Part shown: one piece after another, positions 51,870 through 63,369 of the stretch
How positions within the stretch are numbered: the stretch's first letter is position 1
Layout: every line of letters begins with the position of its first letter
Source of the DNA: Oscarella lobularis
Lineage: Eukaryota > Porifera > Homoscleromorpha > Homosclerophorida > Oscarellidae
Reading direction: 5' to 3'
NCBI RefSeq assembly: GCF_947507565.1
Contig: NC_089180.1
Span: forward strand, 3,162,001 to 3,226,000
DNA length: 64,000 bases
Position numbers and translations under genes: made by a program
Notes under the pieces: model-generated
Database searches by the model: none
The model's input: the letters and a program-made list of their open reading frames with translations, nothing else
What the model was told of the DNA's origin: nothing

Positions 51870-52760
51870 CCTTTTCTGTTTTTCGTGCATGGGCAAATGC
51901 CTATAACCCAAATCACAACGTTTAGACTTAGTCTCTTTAATCGAATCACAATAATTATAATCAGCCGTCTCTAAACGGCGACAAGCTGTCTCACCTTCTG
52001 GAGGCAATAGACCGCGTTCGACGAGTCGTCGACGCACCGAAAGTTGTCTTTCGAGTACTAAGGCACGGCGCGGTGATAGCGTAAGCAGCGAAGGCGGTCG
52101 GATCCTCTTAGGGGCCTTACTTGTCAACGTATCTTCGAATTTCTTGCTTTTCTCTTTTCGTGGCCATTTCCGCGGGCGAAAAAGACGCGCCAACGTGTTC
52201 ATTTTGCTGATGTGACCGCTCCTCCTGTCGCTGCGCTTTCCGTTGCCGTTGCGCTGCCGCCCGCTAGTGGGCGTATCGGACCATCGCATCTTGCAGACGA
52301 TTCGCGGTTGTACAAAACATCCCCGATAATGTTTCCGTCGGCGCGCGACCATTGACTGCATGTGTTTGCCACCGTTGATCTGCGAAACCACTTGTCGTTG
52401 CGCCAACCAAAACCTCCGCGCGGTTCCGCGGGGCACACAACAATGCGTTTATATGCCAGCAGCGGAAGCGCGTCCTCCGGAAATTTCGTGCACCGCACGT
52501 TGGCGTACGCACGCTATGATGTTGGGCACTTCCTTCCGTGCGCGCCGCGAGCCCAGCACCAGGTCGCGGAACGGTGCCAACTCATTCTCCTGGCGGCATT
52601 CGATGTTCGCCGGGAGTAGCTCATCCAGGTCGAAAAATTCCTTAGTCTAGATGCGCGACGAGCTTGCCCGGGATCGCCACTCCTTCGTCTAAGAGCTTCG
52701 CAGCTTTTGTCGCCTCCGATTTCCCTGACGATCATTTTAGTGCTTCCGCCAAAATTGCGC
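51870..52760 (-). pseudogene. YR retrotransposon copy 2: ORF1/gag-like region
   Basis: In several minus frames: AKLLDEGVAIPGKLVAHLD, LLAYKRIVVCPAEPRGGFGW then RNDKWFRR, and a basic Arg/Lys-rich tail to 51870. The order 'IPxKLVxxI...LLPD...LLAYxxxIV...W..YDxxFR' is that of the ORF1 protein in DIRS/Ngaro elements. Multiple frameshifts. Same orientation as the RT piece at 49738-50480, so both belong to one copy split by the Tc1-like element. Confidence 0.5.
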
Positions 52761-52764
52761 CCTA

Positions 52765-53165
52765 TTTCTCCATTCCGCCACGCTCTCCGACGCCGGTCGC
52801 GCTCGGTCCGCTGCCCATCGCACCACCAGTCGCCACGGTGATATGGGCAATCAGATCCGCCGCTGGCAAATCGTCGGCACCTCCGCAGCTTGTTATTCGT
52901 TAGTCGTCATTGATAAAGAAACACCGAAGTGCACTGCTGAGAAAAAGAAAAAAGAAAACTGAAGCGGTTTGTGATCCGTTTGTAAAATAAATTTTTGCCC
53001 TTCCAAATAATAGCGAAACCGACCAAAGCTCTTAAGGAAGTTTTTTGAGTATGGTCGTCTTAGACACTAAAAACAGCCATTTTTGATGACGTTGGACTCC
53101 GAAGGTTATTTGGCCAGTTTGACTAAGGTGAACTGTATTTCTCTTAAATATTACGTTAGAAGAAG
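52765..53165. other. No feature recognised
   Basis: Flanks between YR copy 2 and the Helitron remnant. Confidence 0.4.
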
Positions 53166-53169
53166 CACG

Positions 53170-53985
53170 CAAGCATGACAAAAGCGACTACAAAGTAAGA
53201 AAAAAATTGCGCGAACAGAATTTGAATGACGCGCCATTTAAGCGCGCGCTATCGGATTGGAAATTTATGCTGGGAGGCACTGTACTACCTTTGTCCTTCA
53301 GCGGCGGACCGCGTTACATGCATCAACGAGCTCAAGATGCAATGTCATACGTTCGGAAATTTGGCAAACCATCGCTTTTTATTACCATGACCTGTAACCC
53401 AAAGTGGCCGGAGATACAGCAAGAACTCTTCCATCGCCAGCATGCGAACGATCGACCCGATATCGTTGCCCGCGTTTTCCATTTAAAGAAAGAAGCTCTT
53501 TCAGATGTTTTGACGAAGGAGTGCATATTTGGAAAAGTGTTAGCTCACGTCTCTACGTTCAAATTGCAAAAGCGAGGACTTCCTCATGCTCACATTTTAC
53601 TTTGGCTGGCGAGTCCGCTAATTCCGGACGAGATTGACGCTATTATTTCGGCGGAAATTCCTAAAAAACAGCAATCTCCGTTTGCATGATATTGTTCTTA
53701 CAAACATGATGCATGGACCGTGCGGAGAAACGAATCTTTCGTGTTCTTGCATGGAAGATGCAAAAAGGATTTTCCAAACGATTTCTCTCAAGAGACGATT
53801 TGTGGTGATGATGGTTACCCACTATACCGTCGGCGCAGTCCTGGACAAGGCGGTCATACCTGCACTAAAATTGTTAACGGGCGTACCGTTGTTATGGACA
53901 ACAGATGGGTCGTGCCCTATTCTCTGTTCCTCTGCAACGCCTTTAACCGCACTACGTCGCGCCGATTCTTTGAAACGAGACACCA
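53170..53985 (+). pseudogene. Helitron Rep/helicase remnant (HUH endonuclease region)
   Basis: Plus strand: LPLSFSGGPRYMHQRAQDAM, PSLFITMTCNPKWPEIQQEL, NDRPDIVARVFHLK and KRGLPHAHILLW with the HUH motif (HAH), then in other frames TNMMHGPCG, DGYPLYRRR and MDNRWVVPYSLFL. This is the Helitron helicase-like N-domain and Rep start, which nicks and joins single-strand ends in rolling-circle transposition. Frames break near 53690 and 53730; the catalytic Tyr pair and helicase are gone. Confidence 0.8.
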
Positions 53986-54059
53986 TCTCAGCGTAGAACG
54001 GACGTGTAGAATACCGGTAATTGCAGAGTAAATTCTCTTCAAAAACACAGCACAACACT

Positions 54060-55720
54060 TCGAAACATATTCGGCAAATGTAAAATCTACTTTAACTATA
54101 CAGTACTAGTACATGCGCGTTTAAAACTTCGTTCTGCCTTGCAATGGCGGACGGTACAATTAACGCGCGCTTAATAATAAGCTCGTTATCCTCCGGCAAT
54201 GAAAAATTTTTGAGACGAGCGCTTACAAACGCAAGGTAAAAATTCCAGTCTTGGTTGCTAGAAACGTGGCAGGAATAATTATTAAGCATATAAAGCGCCA
54301 AGTGCGCAATGTTGGGCCAAACGACTAGCTTAATTGAAGAAGAAGACAACGTGAACTTTATATGTAATGATTTTGTGGGGAGGCCCTACTAGTAGTCTAT
54401 ATATAGAAGAAAATTTCCGGCCAGTTTAGATTGCAGGTAATGGTTATGAATAAATCGGGAGCTCCGTGATTCTTGACGTATGTCATTGCGACTTGACATT
54501 TTTTGTGCATATATCGAGGTCCCCCGGTAAACGTTAACGGCCAAACGACCTTTAATTTAAAGTATTATTCCGGTGTCTGCATCAATTGTCGTTACAAACT
54601 CTTCAATGTGTGTAATTAAAAATAGAAAGGATTTCAACGTGTGCAAAACGTACGTAAAAAACGAAAAAAGAACCTAGAGTAATAGCTCAGTTCGTTTTAC
54701 GTGTTACAGGGTGACGTTTGGCTATAGTTCATAGTCATGTTTGTGCTCTAATTGTTTTTCGTTGTTATTTCAGTATTAAGATCAGTGGAGCATTGCCGTT
54801 AAATATGCCTGTGAATATCCAAGACAACAATGATTCTGTATTGTATCTCTACAACCTGAACCGCTTTAACATCTTTAACGACCAAAAATAGGTATATGTC
54901 TCTATTCCGCTATTCTTTGCGGGTAGCGCACTAACTAACTCATGACGTCACCCTATGCAACCATTCGGAGAACCGTGACTCAACAACGACGCAAGCTAGG
55001 CATAATCGCCATGACCACGCGCCTTAAATCATCCAATGAAGTAAATAGCTAACGTTTCATGGAGACCTTGTGAAAGAAAAAGGGCTCGACTAGGACGAGT
55101 TCGAATTGGCTAAGCTTGAGATTACGCATATCGAAGCTTTGGTGAATAAGCTTTGATTTTAGCTCTAACGTCAATCAACAAAACGCAGTTTGAACGTTTG
55201 AAGACCGCCGAACGCACTAGAAACCGCACGTTTTCTCAATAAATAGCTTTTAAATTACGAGAGCGTATGGATTTGTAAATGCGCAATAAAAAGATTTCAG
55301 TCGCACCTCAATCGCGCCGAATGACCCGCGGTGTTTCGAATTTTGCTAAAATACAATAAGTAAAACAGCTTTCTTTTAGCGTCAAATCCAATGCTTTTTA
55401 TGTACCCTACTGTCGTTTTAGGGAAAGCTGGGCAACAAAAATGAGAACTTGTAGACGTTATTCGTATGAGAGCCCCCGCTCAATGCGTGTTGGTTTTAGT
55501 GAATCATATCTGTGCATTTTTGCCAGAATGCACTTGTCAGAGGCTAGATAAGGTAAAATCAGCGCTTTCAAAGATCATTCGAAGGCGGGGAGTAACCCTA
55601 ACAACGACGCATGCGTGTTTGAAATCCGTCCTGCTCTCTTTGTAAGGCCGAGAACTTAGTAGGTATCTTATTGGTCCGTCACGGACCTAATGTCACATAG
55701 GATTAATGGTTATTGAGTAG
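54060..55720. other. No gene recognised
   Basis: AT-rich sequence. A minus ORF at 54092-54349 looks unpatterned; no repeats or RNA genes seen. Confidence 0.45.
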
Positions 55721-55723
55721 AGA

Positions 55724-56053
55724 TTGCTTTGTCTTGGTGTGAGCTTCAAGTATGTGTGTTGTCGTTATCGTGAGCTCCGGAGTACTGTCCGAAAGTTTAT
55801 TAAAAAACAGTTACACTTGTCGCCAAAGGCCTACGTTACATTTGAGGGCCTGTCGGAGATTCTTCAGCGGCGCAGAAGCGAAAATAAGGCGCGATTTCCG
55901 GTAGAGCTGAGGAATTTTTTTGATCGTAGATCAAGTGTTGAGATGTCTAGGCGTGACGCGTGTCGAATTTCACGTCGTCACGCAACACTAATTTTAATTT
56001 ACGTTGTCGTCTGCTGTTGCACGTTCGTTTTCACGGTGGCGGCGCGATACTGA
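55724..56053 (+). CDS. Small ORF with a C-terminal hydrophobic segment
   Basis: 109 codons ending in a basic region followed by LILIYVVVCCCTFVFTVAA, a possible tail anchor. The body (RELRSTVRKFIKKQLHL...LSEILQRR) is helical and basic. No family recognised; may be chance. Confidence 0.22.
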   Translation: MLCLGVSFKYVCCRYRELRSTVRKFIKKQLHLSPKAYVTFEGLSEILQRRRSENKARFPVELRNFFDRRSSVEMSRRDACRISRRHATLILIYVVVCCCTFVFTVAARY

Positions 56054-56084
56054 TCGCGATCGACGACGTTGGCAGCAATAGCTA

Positions 56085-56440
56085 CAAATGAAGAGCGTGG
56101 CTTAGAATCGCGACTACAAGATCGTGAAAGCCGAAACGGACGTTATAGTCGCTCAGGCTAAGGATTTGAGTGCTCAGAATCGCGACGGCAAAGTCGTGCG
56201 AGCTGAGATTAAAGTCGAAGAAGCGGTAAGGACAGACGACGAGCGTGCGTCTGCCACAGCAGAGCGATTTTGAAGTGTGAATACCCGAGGTCACGACGTG
56301 AAGGTCGTAGGAGCAAGGAGTTCAGGAAGGCCCTCCGAGCGATGGAGGCACGTGCGGTGCAAGCTGAAAAAGCCGCTGCAAACATAGAAGAAGCCCTCCA
56401 AACGTCGAAGGCAGAAGCAGAAGTCAAGGTTGACTACTGC
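56085..56440 (+). pseudogene. Coiled-coil coding remnant
   Basis: Two plus-strand pieces, AKDLSAQNRDGKVVRAEIKV to a stop near 56275 and KALRAMEARAVQAEKAAANI then EEALQTSKAEAEVKV, have a helical, heptad-like composition. The stop and frame change between them suggest a decayed gene. Confidence 0.3.
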
Positions 56441-56449
56441 TCATCAGCA

Positions 56450-57220
56450 GACTGTCTGCGCTTTCAACACCAGCCAATGTTATGTAGTGTTGCTTTCTTT
56501 CGCTTTTGTTGTGGCCAAAAGCTTCTCCTGATAAGACTTTCAAGTGGTTGGCAGTGACTAATGCTTCTGTTGCCTGTAGAAGGTTTGAGCAGTAATGTTT
56601 GCAACATTGAGAAAATCCATCATTCTTAACGACGTAGTTCACTTCGTTTCAAAATAAGTGGTCGTGTTCGGACATGGCGGCTGCTCCGTTGGTGGAATGG
56701 CTTTGCAGCAGAAAACCCGGACGTTGAGAGCAGGTACTCACACCCTAATCAAAGACTTGGCCAACTAATGACTGAAGGTAGGCGTTCGAGGCCGGAGCAT
56801 GTGGTTTTTGTTGCAATGGGTCATCTGACCAAACCAAACTCGGCGGAGAACCGTCGGTCAGGCCTGGTGACAATCTTGTTGCTGGGTAATGCTAATGAAT
56901 TAAATAAACATTTGTCTGCTCGAAGATACCTCGGCCGCCAGCTCGTCATCGCTCTTTCTGTAGAAAGACAGGAGTAGTAGTGGTGATAAGAGGATTGATA
57001 TTGGTGTTGTTCGGATCCTTGTCTTTCCAGGATTCTTCTTTGAAAATAGGACGAACAGCAGCAACACCCGGTGCCAAAAGAATATCGCAGACGGTTGAGC
57101 TTATCGGTGAGGCGCGCTGGGCGTGAGGGCGTGGTCGGATTCTCAGGAGCAGGGCTTAATTTAGCTTTGAGCAGACGATAAAGCGCTTGCGCGTAGGGTT
57201 CTTCCTTTTCTGAAAACTAC
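56450..57220. other. No feature recognised
   Basis: Short unsupported frames only. Confidence 0.45.
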
Positions 57221-57226
57221 ATACTA

Positions 57227-57401
57227 CAGTAGAACCTCTTTATTGCGGCCACCATCGGGCCAAATTTTCTGGCCTCAATAAGGAGGTGGCCGTATAATCG
57301 AGAAGGAAATAGACTAGAATGACCTCTGAGGGGAATTCAAGTTTGGCCGCAATACTAAGATGACCGTTTTAAGAAGGTGGCCGCTAACCGAGGTTCCACT
57401 G
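57227..57401. mobile_element. pogo/Tigger-type miniature element, 175 bp
   Basis: Ends CAGTAGAACCTC and CAGTGGAACCTC (reversed) lie between TA dinucleotides (57225-57226, 57402-57403). GGCCGC/GCGGCC motifs repeat inside. Such ends are typical of pogo/Tigger-type elements. Confidence 0.8.
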
Positions 57402-57449
57402 TACAACCAATGGCTGAACAGTAACAAGGTTAAATATAACTTAGTACAT

Positions 57450-57625
57450 GTTGTTTAATTGTTAGTGGAACAGTAAAGTAGTGGAATGGTGGAACAGTAG
57501 TGAAACACTAAAGAGTGTAGTATAAAGTAGTAAAACAGTAGAGCTAGTAGTTGACATAGTGAAACAGGTAAATAGTGGAGTAGTGGACCAGTGGATTGGT
57601 GGACCAGTACAGTAGTAAAACAGTA
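57450..57625. repeat. GTAGTGGA-rich low-complexity tract
   Basis: Irregular repeats of gtagtggaacagtagt-like motifs without fixed period. Confidence 0.7.
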
Positions 57626-57659
57626 GAATGGTTGTTGTTCCAAAAAAGGAGTGTTCAAG

Positions 57660-59170
57660 ATTAGGTCTGTTCTTTTGGCCGTTTGTTTATGAGAAGAAAG
57701 CGGCATCTTTTGCTACCGTTTTGCTAAAAAACGAAAGCGGCATCTTATGCCGCCGTTTCTTTAAGAGAAGAAAGCGGCATCTCATGCTGCCGTTTCTCTT
57801 AGACACGAAGGCGGCATCTGAAGCCTCCTTTTCTCTCAGAGACGAAAGCGGCATCTCAGGCTGCCGTTTCTCTTAGAGACGAAAGCGGCATGCTACCGTT
57901 TCTTTAAGAGAAGAAACCGGCAACTTATGCTGCCGTTTCTCTAAGAGACGAAAACGGCTTCTTATTCTGCCGTCATCTCATTCCTCTAAGAGACAAAAAC
58001 GAAATCTAATTCCGCCGTTTCTCTTAGAGTCGAAAGCGGCATCTCATGCTACCGTTTCTTTAAGAGACGAAAGCGGAATCTCACGCAGCTAAGAAACGAA
58101 TGCGGCATCTCATGCTGACGTTTCTCTTAGAAGCGAAAGCAGCAGTTTATGCTGCCGTCTCCTAGAGACAAAAGCGGCATCTTTTGCTGCCGTTTCTTTT
58201 GGAGACGAATTAGGCATCTCATTCTGTGGTTCCTCTAAGAGACGAAAACGGCATCTACTTCAGCCGTTTCTCTCCGAGACAAAAGCGTTATCCCACCATG
58301 CGGAATCACATGCCGCGGTTTTTCTTAAAGACGAAAGCGGCATCTCATGCCTCTATATATGAGACGAAAACGAAATCTACTTCCGCCGTTTTTGTTAGAG
58401 ACGAAAGCGGCATCTCATGCTACCGTTTCTTTAAGAGACGAAAGCGGAATCTCATTCAGCTAAGAAACAAAAGCGGCATCTCATGCTGCCGTTTCTCTTA
58501 GAAACGAAAACAGCATTTTATGCTGCCGTCTCCTAGAGACAAAAGCGGCATCTTTTGCCGCCGTTTCTTTTGGAGACGAATTTGGCATCTCATTCTGTGG
58601 TTTCTCTAAGAGACGAAAACGGCATCTACTTCCGCCGTCTCTCTCAGAGACGAAAGCGTCATCTCACGCTACCGTTTCTCTTAGAGACGAAAGCGGCATC
58701 TCATGCTACCGTTTCTTCAAGAGACGAAAGCGGCATTTTATGCTACCGTTTCTCCTAGAGGCAAAAGCGGCATCTCATGCAACCGTTTGTTTATGAGAAG
58801 AAAGCGGCATCTTTTGCTACCGTTTCTCTAAGAAACGAAAGCGGCATCTTATGCCGCTTCCGTTTTAGAATTCGCTTTTTTCTTCTAGAGAAACGGCAGG
58901 ATGAGTTGCCGCTTTCGTCTCTTAGAGAAACGGCGGCATAAGATGCCGCATTCCTCTCTAAGAGGAACAGCAGCATAAGATTCCGCTTTTGTTTCTAAGA
59001 GAAACGGCAGCATTAGATGCTGCTTTCGTCTCTAAGAGGAACAGCAGCATGACATGCCGCTTTCGTCTCTTAGAGAAACGGCAGCATGAGATGCCGCTTT
59101 CGTCTATAAGGGAAATATCAGCATGAGATGCCGCATTTGTCTCTTAGAGACTTTCGTCTCTTAGAGGAAC
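57660..59170. repeat. Satellite array of ~37-bp near-palindromic units with an orientation switch
   Basis: About 40 units close to gaaagcggcatctcatgctg then ccgtttctcttagagac. Each unit pairs gaaagcggca with tgccgtttc and can fold. From 57660 to about 58860 units read gcggcatctcatgc; from about 58870 to 59165 they read gcatgagatgccgc, i.e. the inverse. Divergence between units is moderate, with deletions. Thirty-seven is not a multiple of 3, so no frame runs through; it is not coding. Confidence 0.9.
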
Positions 59171-59289
59171 GCATGTGCTACGGGACTTCTGTGTTAAATG
59201 TTATATGTGCATGCCCATCTGTTACTTAGTCACTTTGCGTTCACCAATACATCCACGCATATCGTCACATGGTGACAGGAATGGTAGAA

Positions 59290-60220
59290 TGACCACTGCC
59301 GTTATAACTACCGCTCGTCTACCCGCAATATTGAATTTGTCGGACCCAGTCCACAAAGGAAAAAATTGGAGGTGATTCGAGCGCGCATAGAAGAATTACG
59401 CCCTCGCTGCGAAACTAGGGCACGAAGATCGAGATGTGCAAGTCGCAACGCTACTAAACGTGCTCGGAGATGAAGCACTCGACCTCTACGACACGTTCAC
59501 GTTCGAAGCACCGGCTCCCCCTCAAGAGGAAGAGGACGAAGGAGAGCCGGATCCAGAAGCTCACGTTACCGTTGCAGCGATACTCGACAAATTTCGCGAG
59601 TATTGCAAACCGAAGATCGACTCAACCTATGAGCGATACATCTTTAATCAGCGTCAACAAGCCCCAGGCAAACCGATGAACGAGTATACATCGCCGTAGC
59701 AAAATTCGCGGCTACATGCGAGTTCGGGGAGACAAAGGACAACTGCATTCGCGACGGCCTCGTTTATGGAATTCGGAATCAGCGAATCCGACAGAAGCTA
59801 TTCGACAAAAGCCCGCTGACGCTCGACGCGTGCGTGAAGATACTCAGAGACAGTGAGGTGAACCACTATCGCACGCAACAGATGTCGGCCGAAGTCGATG
59901 GAGCAGCGGCGCATCAAATTTCGACACATCACGCCAGACAACCGTCTGCTACGTCGTCGCGTCAACCCCGCCCGAAAGATGCGAGGTCGAAGCAATCGGA
60001 ACCACCGAAGCCAGCAGGTCGATCGCGCTCTCTTAATTACGGAGGTGCGAAGTGTGACTACTGTGGGCTGAAACACGCGCCGAAAAAAGAAGCCTGCTCA
60101 GCAAAAGGAAAAGAATGTCAGAACTGCCATCGCACAGAACATTACGCCCGAGCCTGCCGCTCTACGGCGGTGCATCAGTTAGAAGACGACGAAGACGATT
60201 CGGGAGCGGTGGTGTACTAG
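59290..60220 (+). pseudogene. Gypsy-type Gag with zinc knuckles, gag-only fragment
   Basis: From the ATG at 59290: ILNLSDPVHKGKNWR, then VQVATLLNVLGDEALDLYDT, KFREYCKPKIDSTYERYIFN (capsid), and after breaks near 59373 and 59697, DGLVYGIRNQRIRQKLFDKS and two knuckles, CDYCGLKHAPKKEAC and CQNCHRTEHYARAC. It ends with an acidic tail at 60220, after which no protease or RT follows. Distinct in sequence from the gag at 4665-5710. Confidence 0.78.
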
Positions 60221-60229
60221 GGTACCCCG

Positions 60230-60980
60230 CCTTCTGTTTTTTATAAGAAATAAAATGCTTTTCAACTATGTCTTTGAATCTCGCGAGAGTGTTTTACCTT
60301 ATATACCATCTGCAAACGGCGTTTTCGCCCTAGAGAACGACAGAAACCGCATATTCGGCTTCAAAAACCTGCGTTCGTGTCTGTTTGAGAGGTATCTTGT
60401 TTTTTTCTGGATGGTTTCGCTGAGTCGATCAAAGCGATTTTGCGTTTTCCCCTCTAAAAGCTACAATATTTATGCACCAAAGTATTTTTTACCATGTTTC
60501 TTGACGAAGTTTCAACTTCGGAGTCGCCGATCGTTCGAGAAAAGTAGGTTTTCGAACAAACCGCTCCATAAAGATGTATGCCATACATGTCCCGTATTCG
60601 TTTGTCTTTCAATGGGCTTTCTCGGTCGAATAGCGACTTCGCCTATACCATTTGACCGTTGCCAGGTCGCGAGATAAACGAAGAAGAAGGTGAACCTTTG
60701 ATGGCGATTACGTAGCTATTTTTCGATCGCGCGAATCGCTACAGAATGAAAGAAAAGGACTAGTCTACGAGAGTAAGTGATGTTTTGTGTTAGTTTTTGA
60801 CCGGCTAAGTGCACTTTGGGGACCTTTTTGGTCGGGTATGCGAAAGGTATGCGAAAGAATCGCCTTCATACGTTCTCATATTACACAGAGCTTCTCCTGA
60901 GAAGGGGGGAAAGTGCTGGTTATTATTACTTACACAACGGCACAAACATTGAACTATAAATCTAATTTTTGTCTAAATCA
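60230..60980. other. No feature recognised
   Basis: An ORF at 60255-60677 has no motif; probably chance. Confidence 0.4.
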
Positions 60981-60988
60981 TGCGTGTC

Positions 60989-61177
60989 CTAATCTACCTC
61001 ATGCTCGTCCTCTGAAATGTCACTAAACGCCACTGACACTATCTCGTCTACCGTAAACCCTCTAAACAAACTATCACTATCACTATCACTATCCTGATCT
61101 ACCACAGAATTATCGACATTTACTACAGTTATTTGATTACCTGCTATCTCCCCCATTCCGGCCACTTGGACGGCCAC
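60989..61177 (-). CDS. Acidic short ORF (GFxxxDI motif), tentative
   Basis: DSDSDSLFRGFTVDEIVSVA followed by FSDISEDEHE is acidic with a hydrophobic GFTxDEI motif, as seen at termini of some transposon proteins. Could be an exon end; no neighbour recognised. Confidence 0.22.
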   Translation of the reverse strand: MAVQVAGMGEIAGNQITVVNVDNSVVDQDSDSDSDSLFRGFTVDEIVSVAFSDISEDEHEVD

Positions 61178-61599
61178 CTCCGAACAAATCTCGATCGGAA
61201 AAGGAAAAGCAATGCAAAGAAGGCAAGCTCTCTAAGGAGAGAATAACGGTTGCGCTCTTTGGAAATGCTGCAGGTGGGAGATGCCTCCTACCGTAGGCGC
61301 TGGTTGTTAAGTGCCGGCGCTTATAAGTCTGCGTTACAACGGATTGGGCGCTTAACAGACCACCAGCGCTTAACAGCAAGGCGATACAGCGCGCTAGTCT
61401 TCTAACGCACTTTTAACGCTATATGAGAATGAGAACCCTCGCTGGTACGCTCTTAGAAGCGTTGTGAGAGGCCATCACATCTACAAATAAATTTGGCTTC
61501 CGTTTGTGGGAGAGCGATTTATTACAAATATGCTGCACTTTCAGGGCCTCACGTGAACTCGAATAAATAGTAAACTACAGCCGAAATTATTATAGCGTA

Positions 61600-61660
61600 C
61601 GCGAATTTCCAGGAAGATTAGAAGCCATTCCGCATCCGGGCACACACTTGTAGTTCTTTT
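61600..61660 (-). mobile_element. Short 5' fragment of the R2-like element
   Basis: On minus, gtgtgcccggatgcggaatg then gcttctaatcttcctggaaa and ttcgcgtac match 21861-21912 with one mismatch, including the first codons MASNLPGNSRT. Homology stops at cgtac. GT-rich sequence lies just upstream on the same strand. Confidence 0.8.
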
Positions 61661-62194
61661 TGTCTATAGTTAAATGATATACGCACACACAGACACACTT
61701 CCCAATAGAATGAGTTACGCTTTCGTAGGTCTCCCCGACGAGAAAGAATGAGTACATATCTTCAAGATTTATATTGCTAAAATGCAGAAGAACGAACGAC
61801 TCCTTTCCGAGGTTATCCGTGATCAGAAAAGAAGAGCGTGGCGAACGCCGCAGGACAGACATTGAAACGCGCATGCGTCGCAACAGAGTTATCCACCGCA
61901 AACTCGCGTTTCTCGCGTCCTGATGAGAGGGGCTCTAAAACGTCATAGGGCAAAATAAAAAAGTGTGTTTGTGTGTGTGTGTTACAAAAATGGTTCCAAT
62001 AACGCTACAAAACTCAATATGGAAACTTCGTTTCTTCGTGCGATGAGCTCAAACGGTAAACGATCAAGCAGGGATAAAACCGCGCAACCGCAAGCACCGG
62101 TCTGCGCTTTCGCGAATTGCATTGATCTTGTCCGCGACAATTTTGAAATTTTTCTTTTGAGGGCAGACGGACAACTTCTGCTTCAAATGGACTC

Positions 62195-63362
62195 AAAACT
62201 GACTGCTGGCTACGTGAAGCTGTCCGGGCGCGAGGAGGGAAACTTTGTGAAAGGTCTTTCTAGTCTCCATTCCCCAATGACCGAACGTCTCCACAGCAAT
62301 TGGACGGAAAAGATATCCCGCAGCTGTTGCTTCCTGCAGGAATTTTCGATTTTTCGATTTCTCTTTTTCCCCGCCGCGTGGCCAGAATTCAAACTTGCCG
62401 CCAAAATAAATTTTTTTGAGTTGGGGTGCGTTATGTTAATGTCAGACAGTAGTTTCTTGCCCTCGGAGTAATCGTAGACGGCGATGTCTGGTCGCTTTTT
62501 GTCGTAGAAATGAGCCAATACTTCCTTCCGGCATCGAAAGTTCAATGTAGAAGCGGTGAAGAAAGCCGTCCTGTCTATGCATTCCGCCACCTTCCCATTT
62601 GCAAGAGATAGCGTGGAAGCCTTCCTTGTCGAGCTCCTTTCCACACTGGGAGACGCAAAGCGTGAGGCCTTCCAGGGCTGGCAGACGGGTACCAAAACGC
62701 AATTGAGCGGCGAATGAAAACTCCGCGCTTTTCATACTGAGATCATGCGATCTAGGCAGTGCCTGAAGCCAGCAACCTGAAGAAGACCCTCCGCAGCTCA
62801 GTAGTCGCGCTCGATCTTTGACGTCCTGTCTGTTAAGGTACCGTTTGTAGAGGGCATTTTGTTGGTTAATCCTTATCTCATGTTGTAACTTCAAGGGATG
62901 ATTGAGCGCGTTAAACCAGGATGACACGTTGTAGGACGGTTGCGTTTCCGCGACTTTCAGGAGTGAAAAAGATGACTGCAATTGGTCGACCAGGAAGCCA
63001 TTGCAAGACGAACCGACCGGCGGTGGACAGAAAGCGCGAAATGAAGCGGAGCGGGCTGGGAGGTTGCAAAGACTAGATGCCCAGCTACCGATAAACGCGC
63101 ACGGGCTGACGTCGGTTGTGCGTTGAAATCCAAAACGTCCGTGCTTAATTGAGAGAAAAAGCTGCTTATTCTGAGCGTCGTTAAGAATGCAGCCGATGAT
63201 GTTTTTAAACGAGCGAGTCAGGTTGCTATCGTGCAGCCGCACCGCTTTCTCAATCAGATTTGGCGAGACAGTACGACACAGATGATTGATTTTCGTGTTG
63301 CCACAAGAGCGGAGCAACGCGTTGGCAATTTGTGCATCCCGTAGAAGCGGCAGCTTTTCCAA
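62195..63362 (-). pseudogene. R2-like retrotransposon, 5'-truncated, diverged copy
   Basis: Minus strand: LLRDAQIANALLRSCGNTKI, RFGFQRTTDVSPCAFIGSWA, SAEFSFAAQLRFGTRLPAL, a zinc-like CVSQCGKELDKEGFHAISC, then after a frameshift near 62560 KKRPDIAVYDYSEGKKLLSD of the restriction-like endonuclease. Same domain order as 21878-25003 but well diverged. The upstream RT catalytic region is absent. Confidence 0.75.
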
Positions 63363-63369
63363 AAGAGAC

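Noticed and set aside
54092-54349. Minus ORF of 85 codons
   Set aside because: No motif, repeat or splice context; cannot be distinguished from chance.
58226-58758. ORFs with repeated ETKAASHA-like segments
   Set aside because: Chance reading of the 37-bp satellite; the period is not a multiple of three and frames drift.
57660-59170. CRISPR-like array with ~37-bp period
   Set aside because: No unique spacers lie between repeats; units are contiguous, variable and change orientation, in a eukaryotic context. It is a satellite.
60255-60677. Plus ORF of 140 codons
   Set aside because: Composition is unbiased and motif-free; no neighbouring exon or promoter signal.
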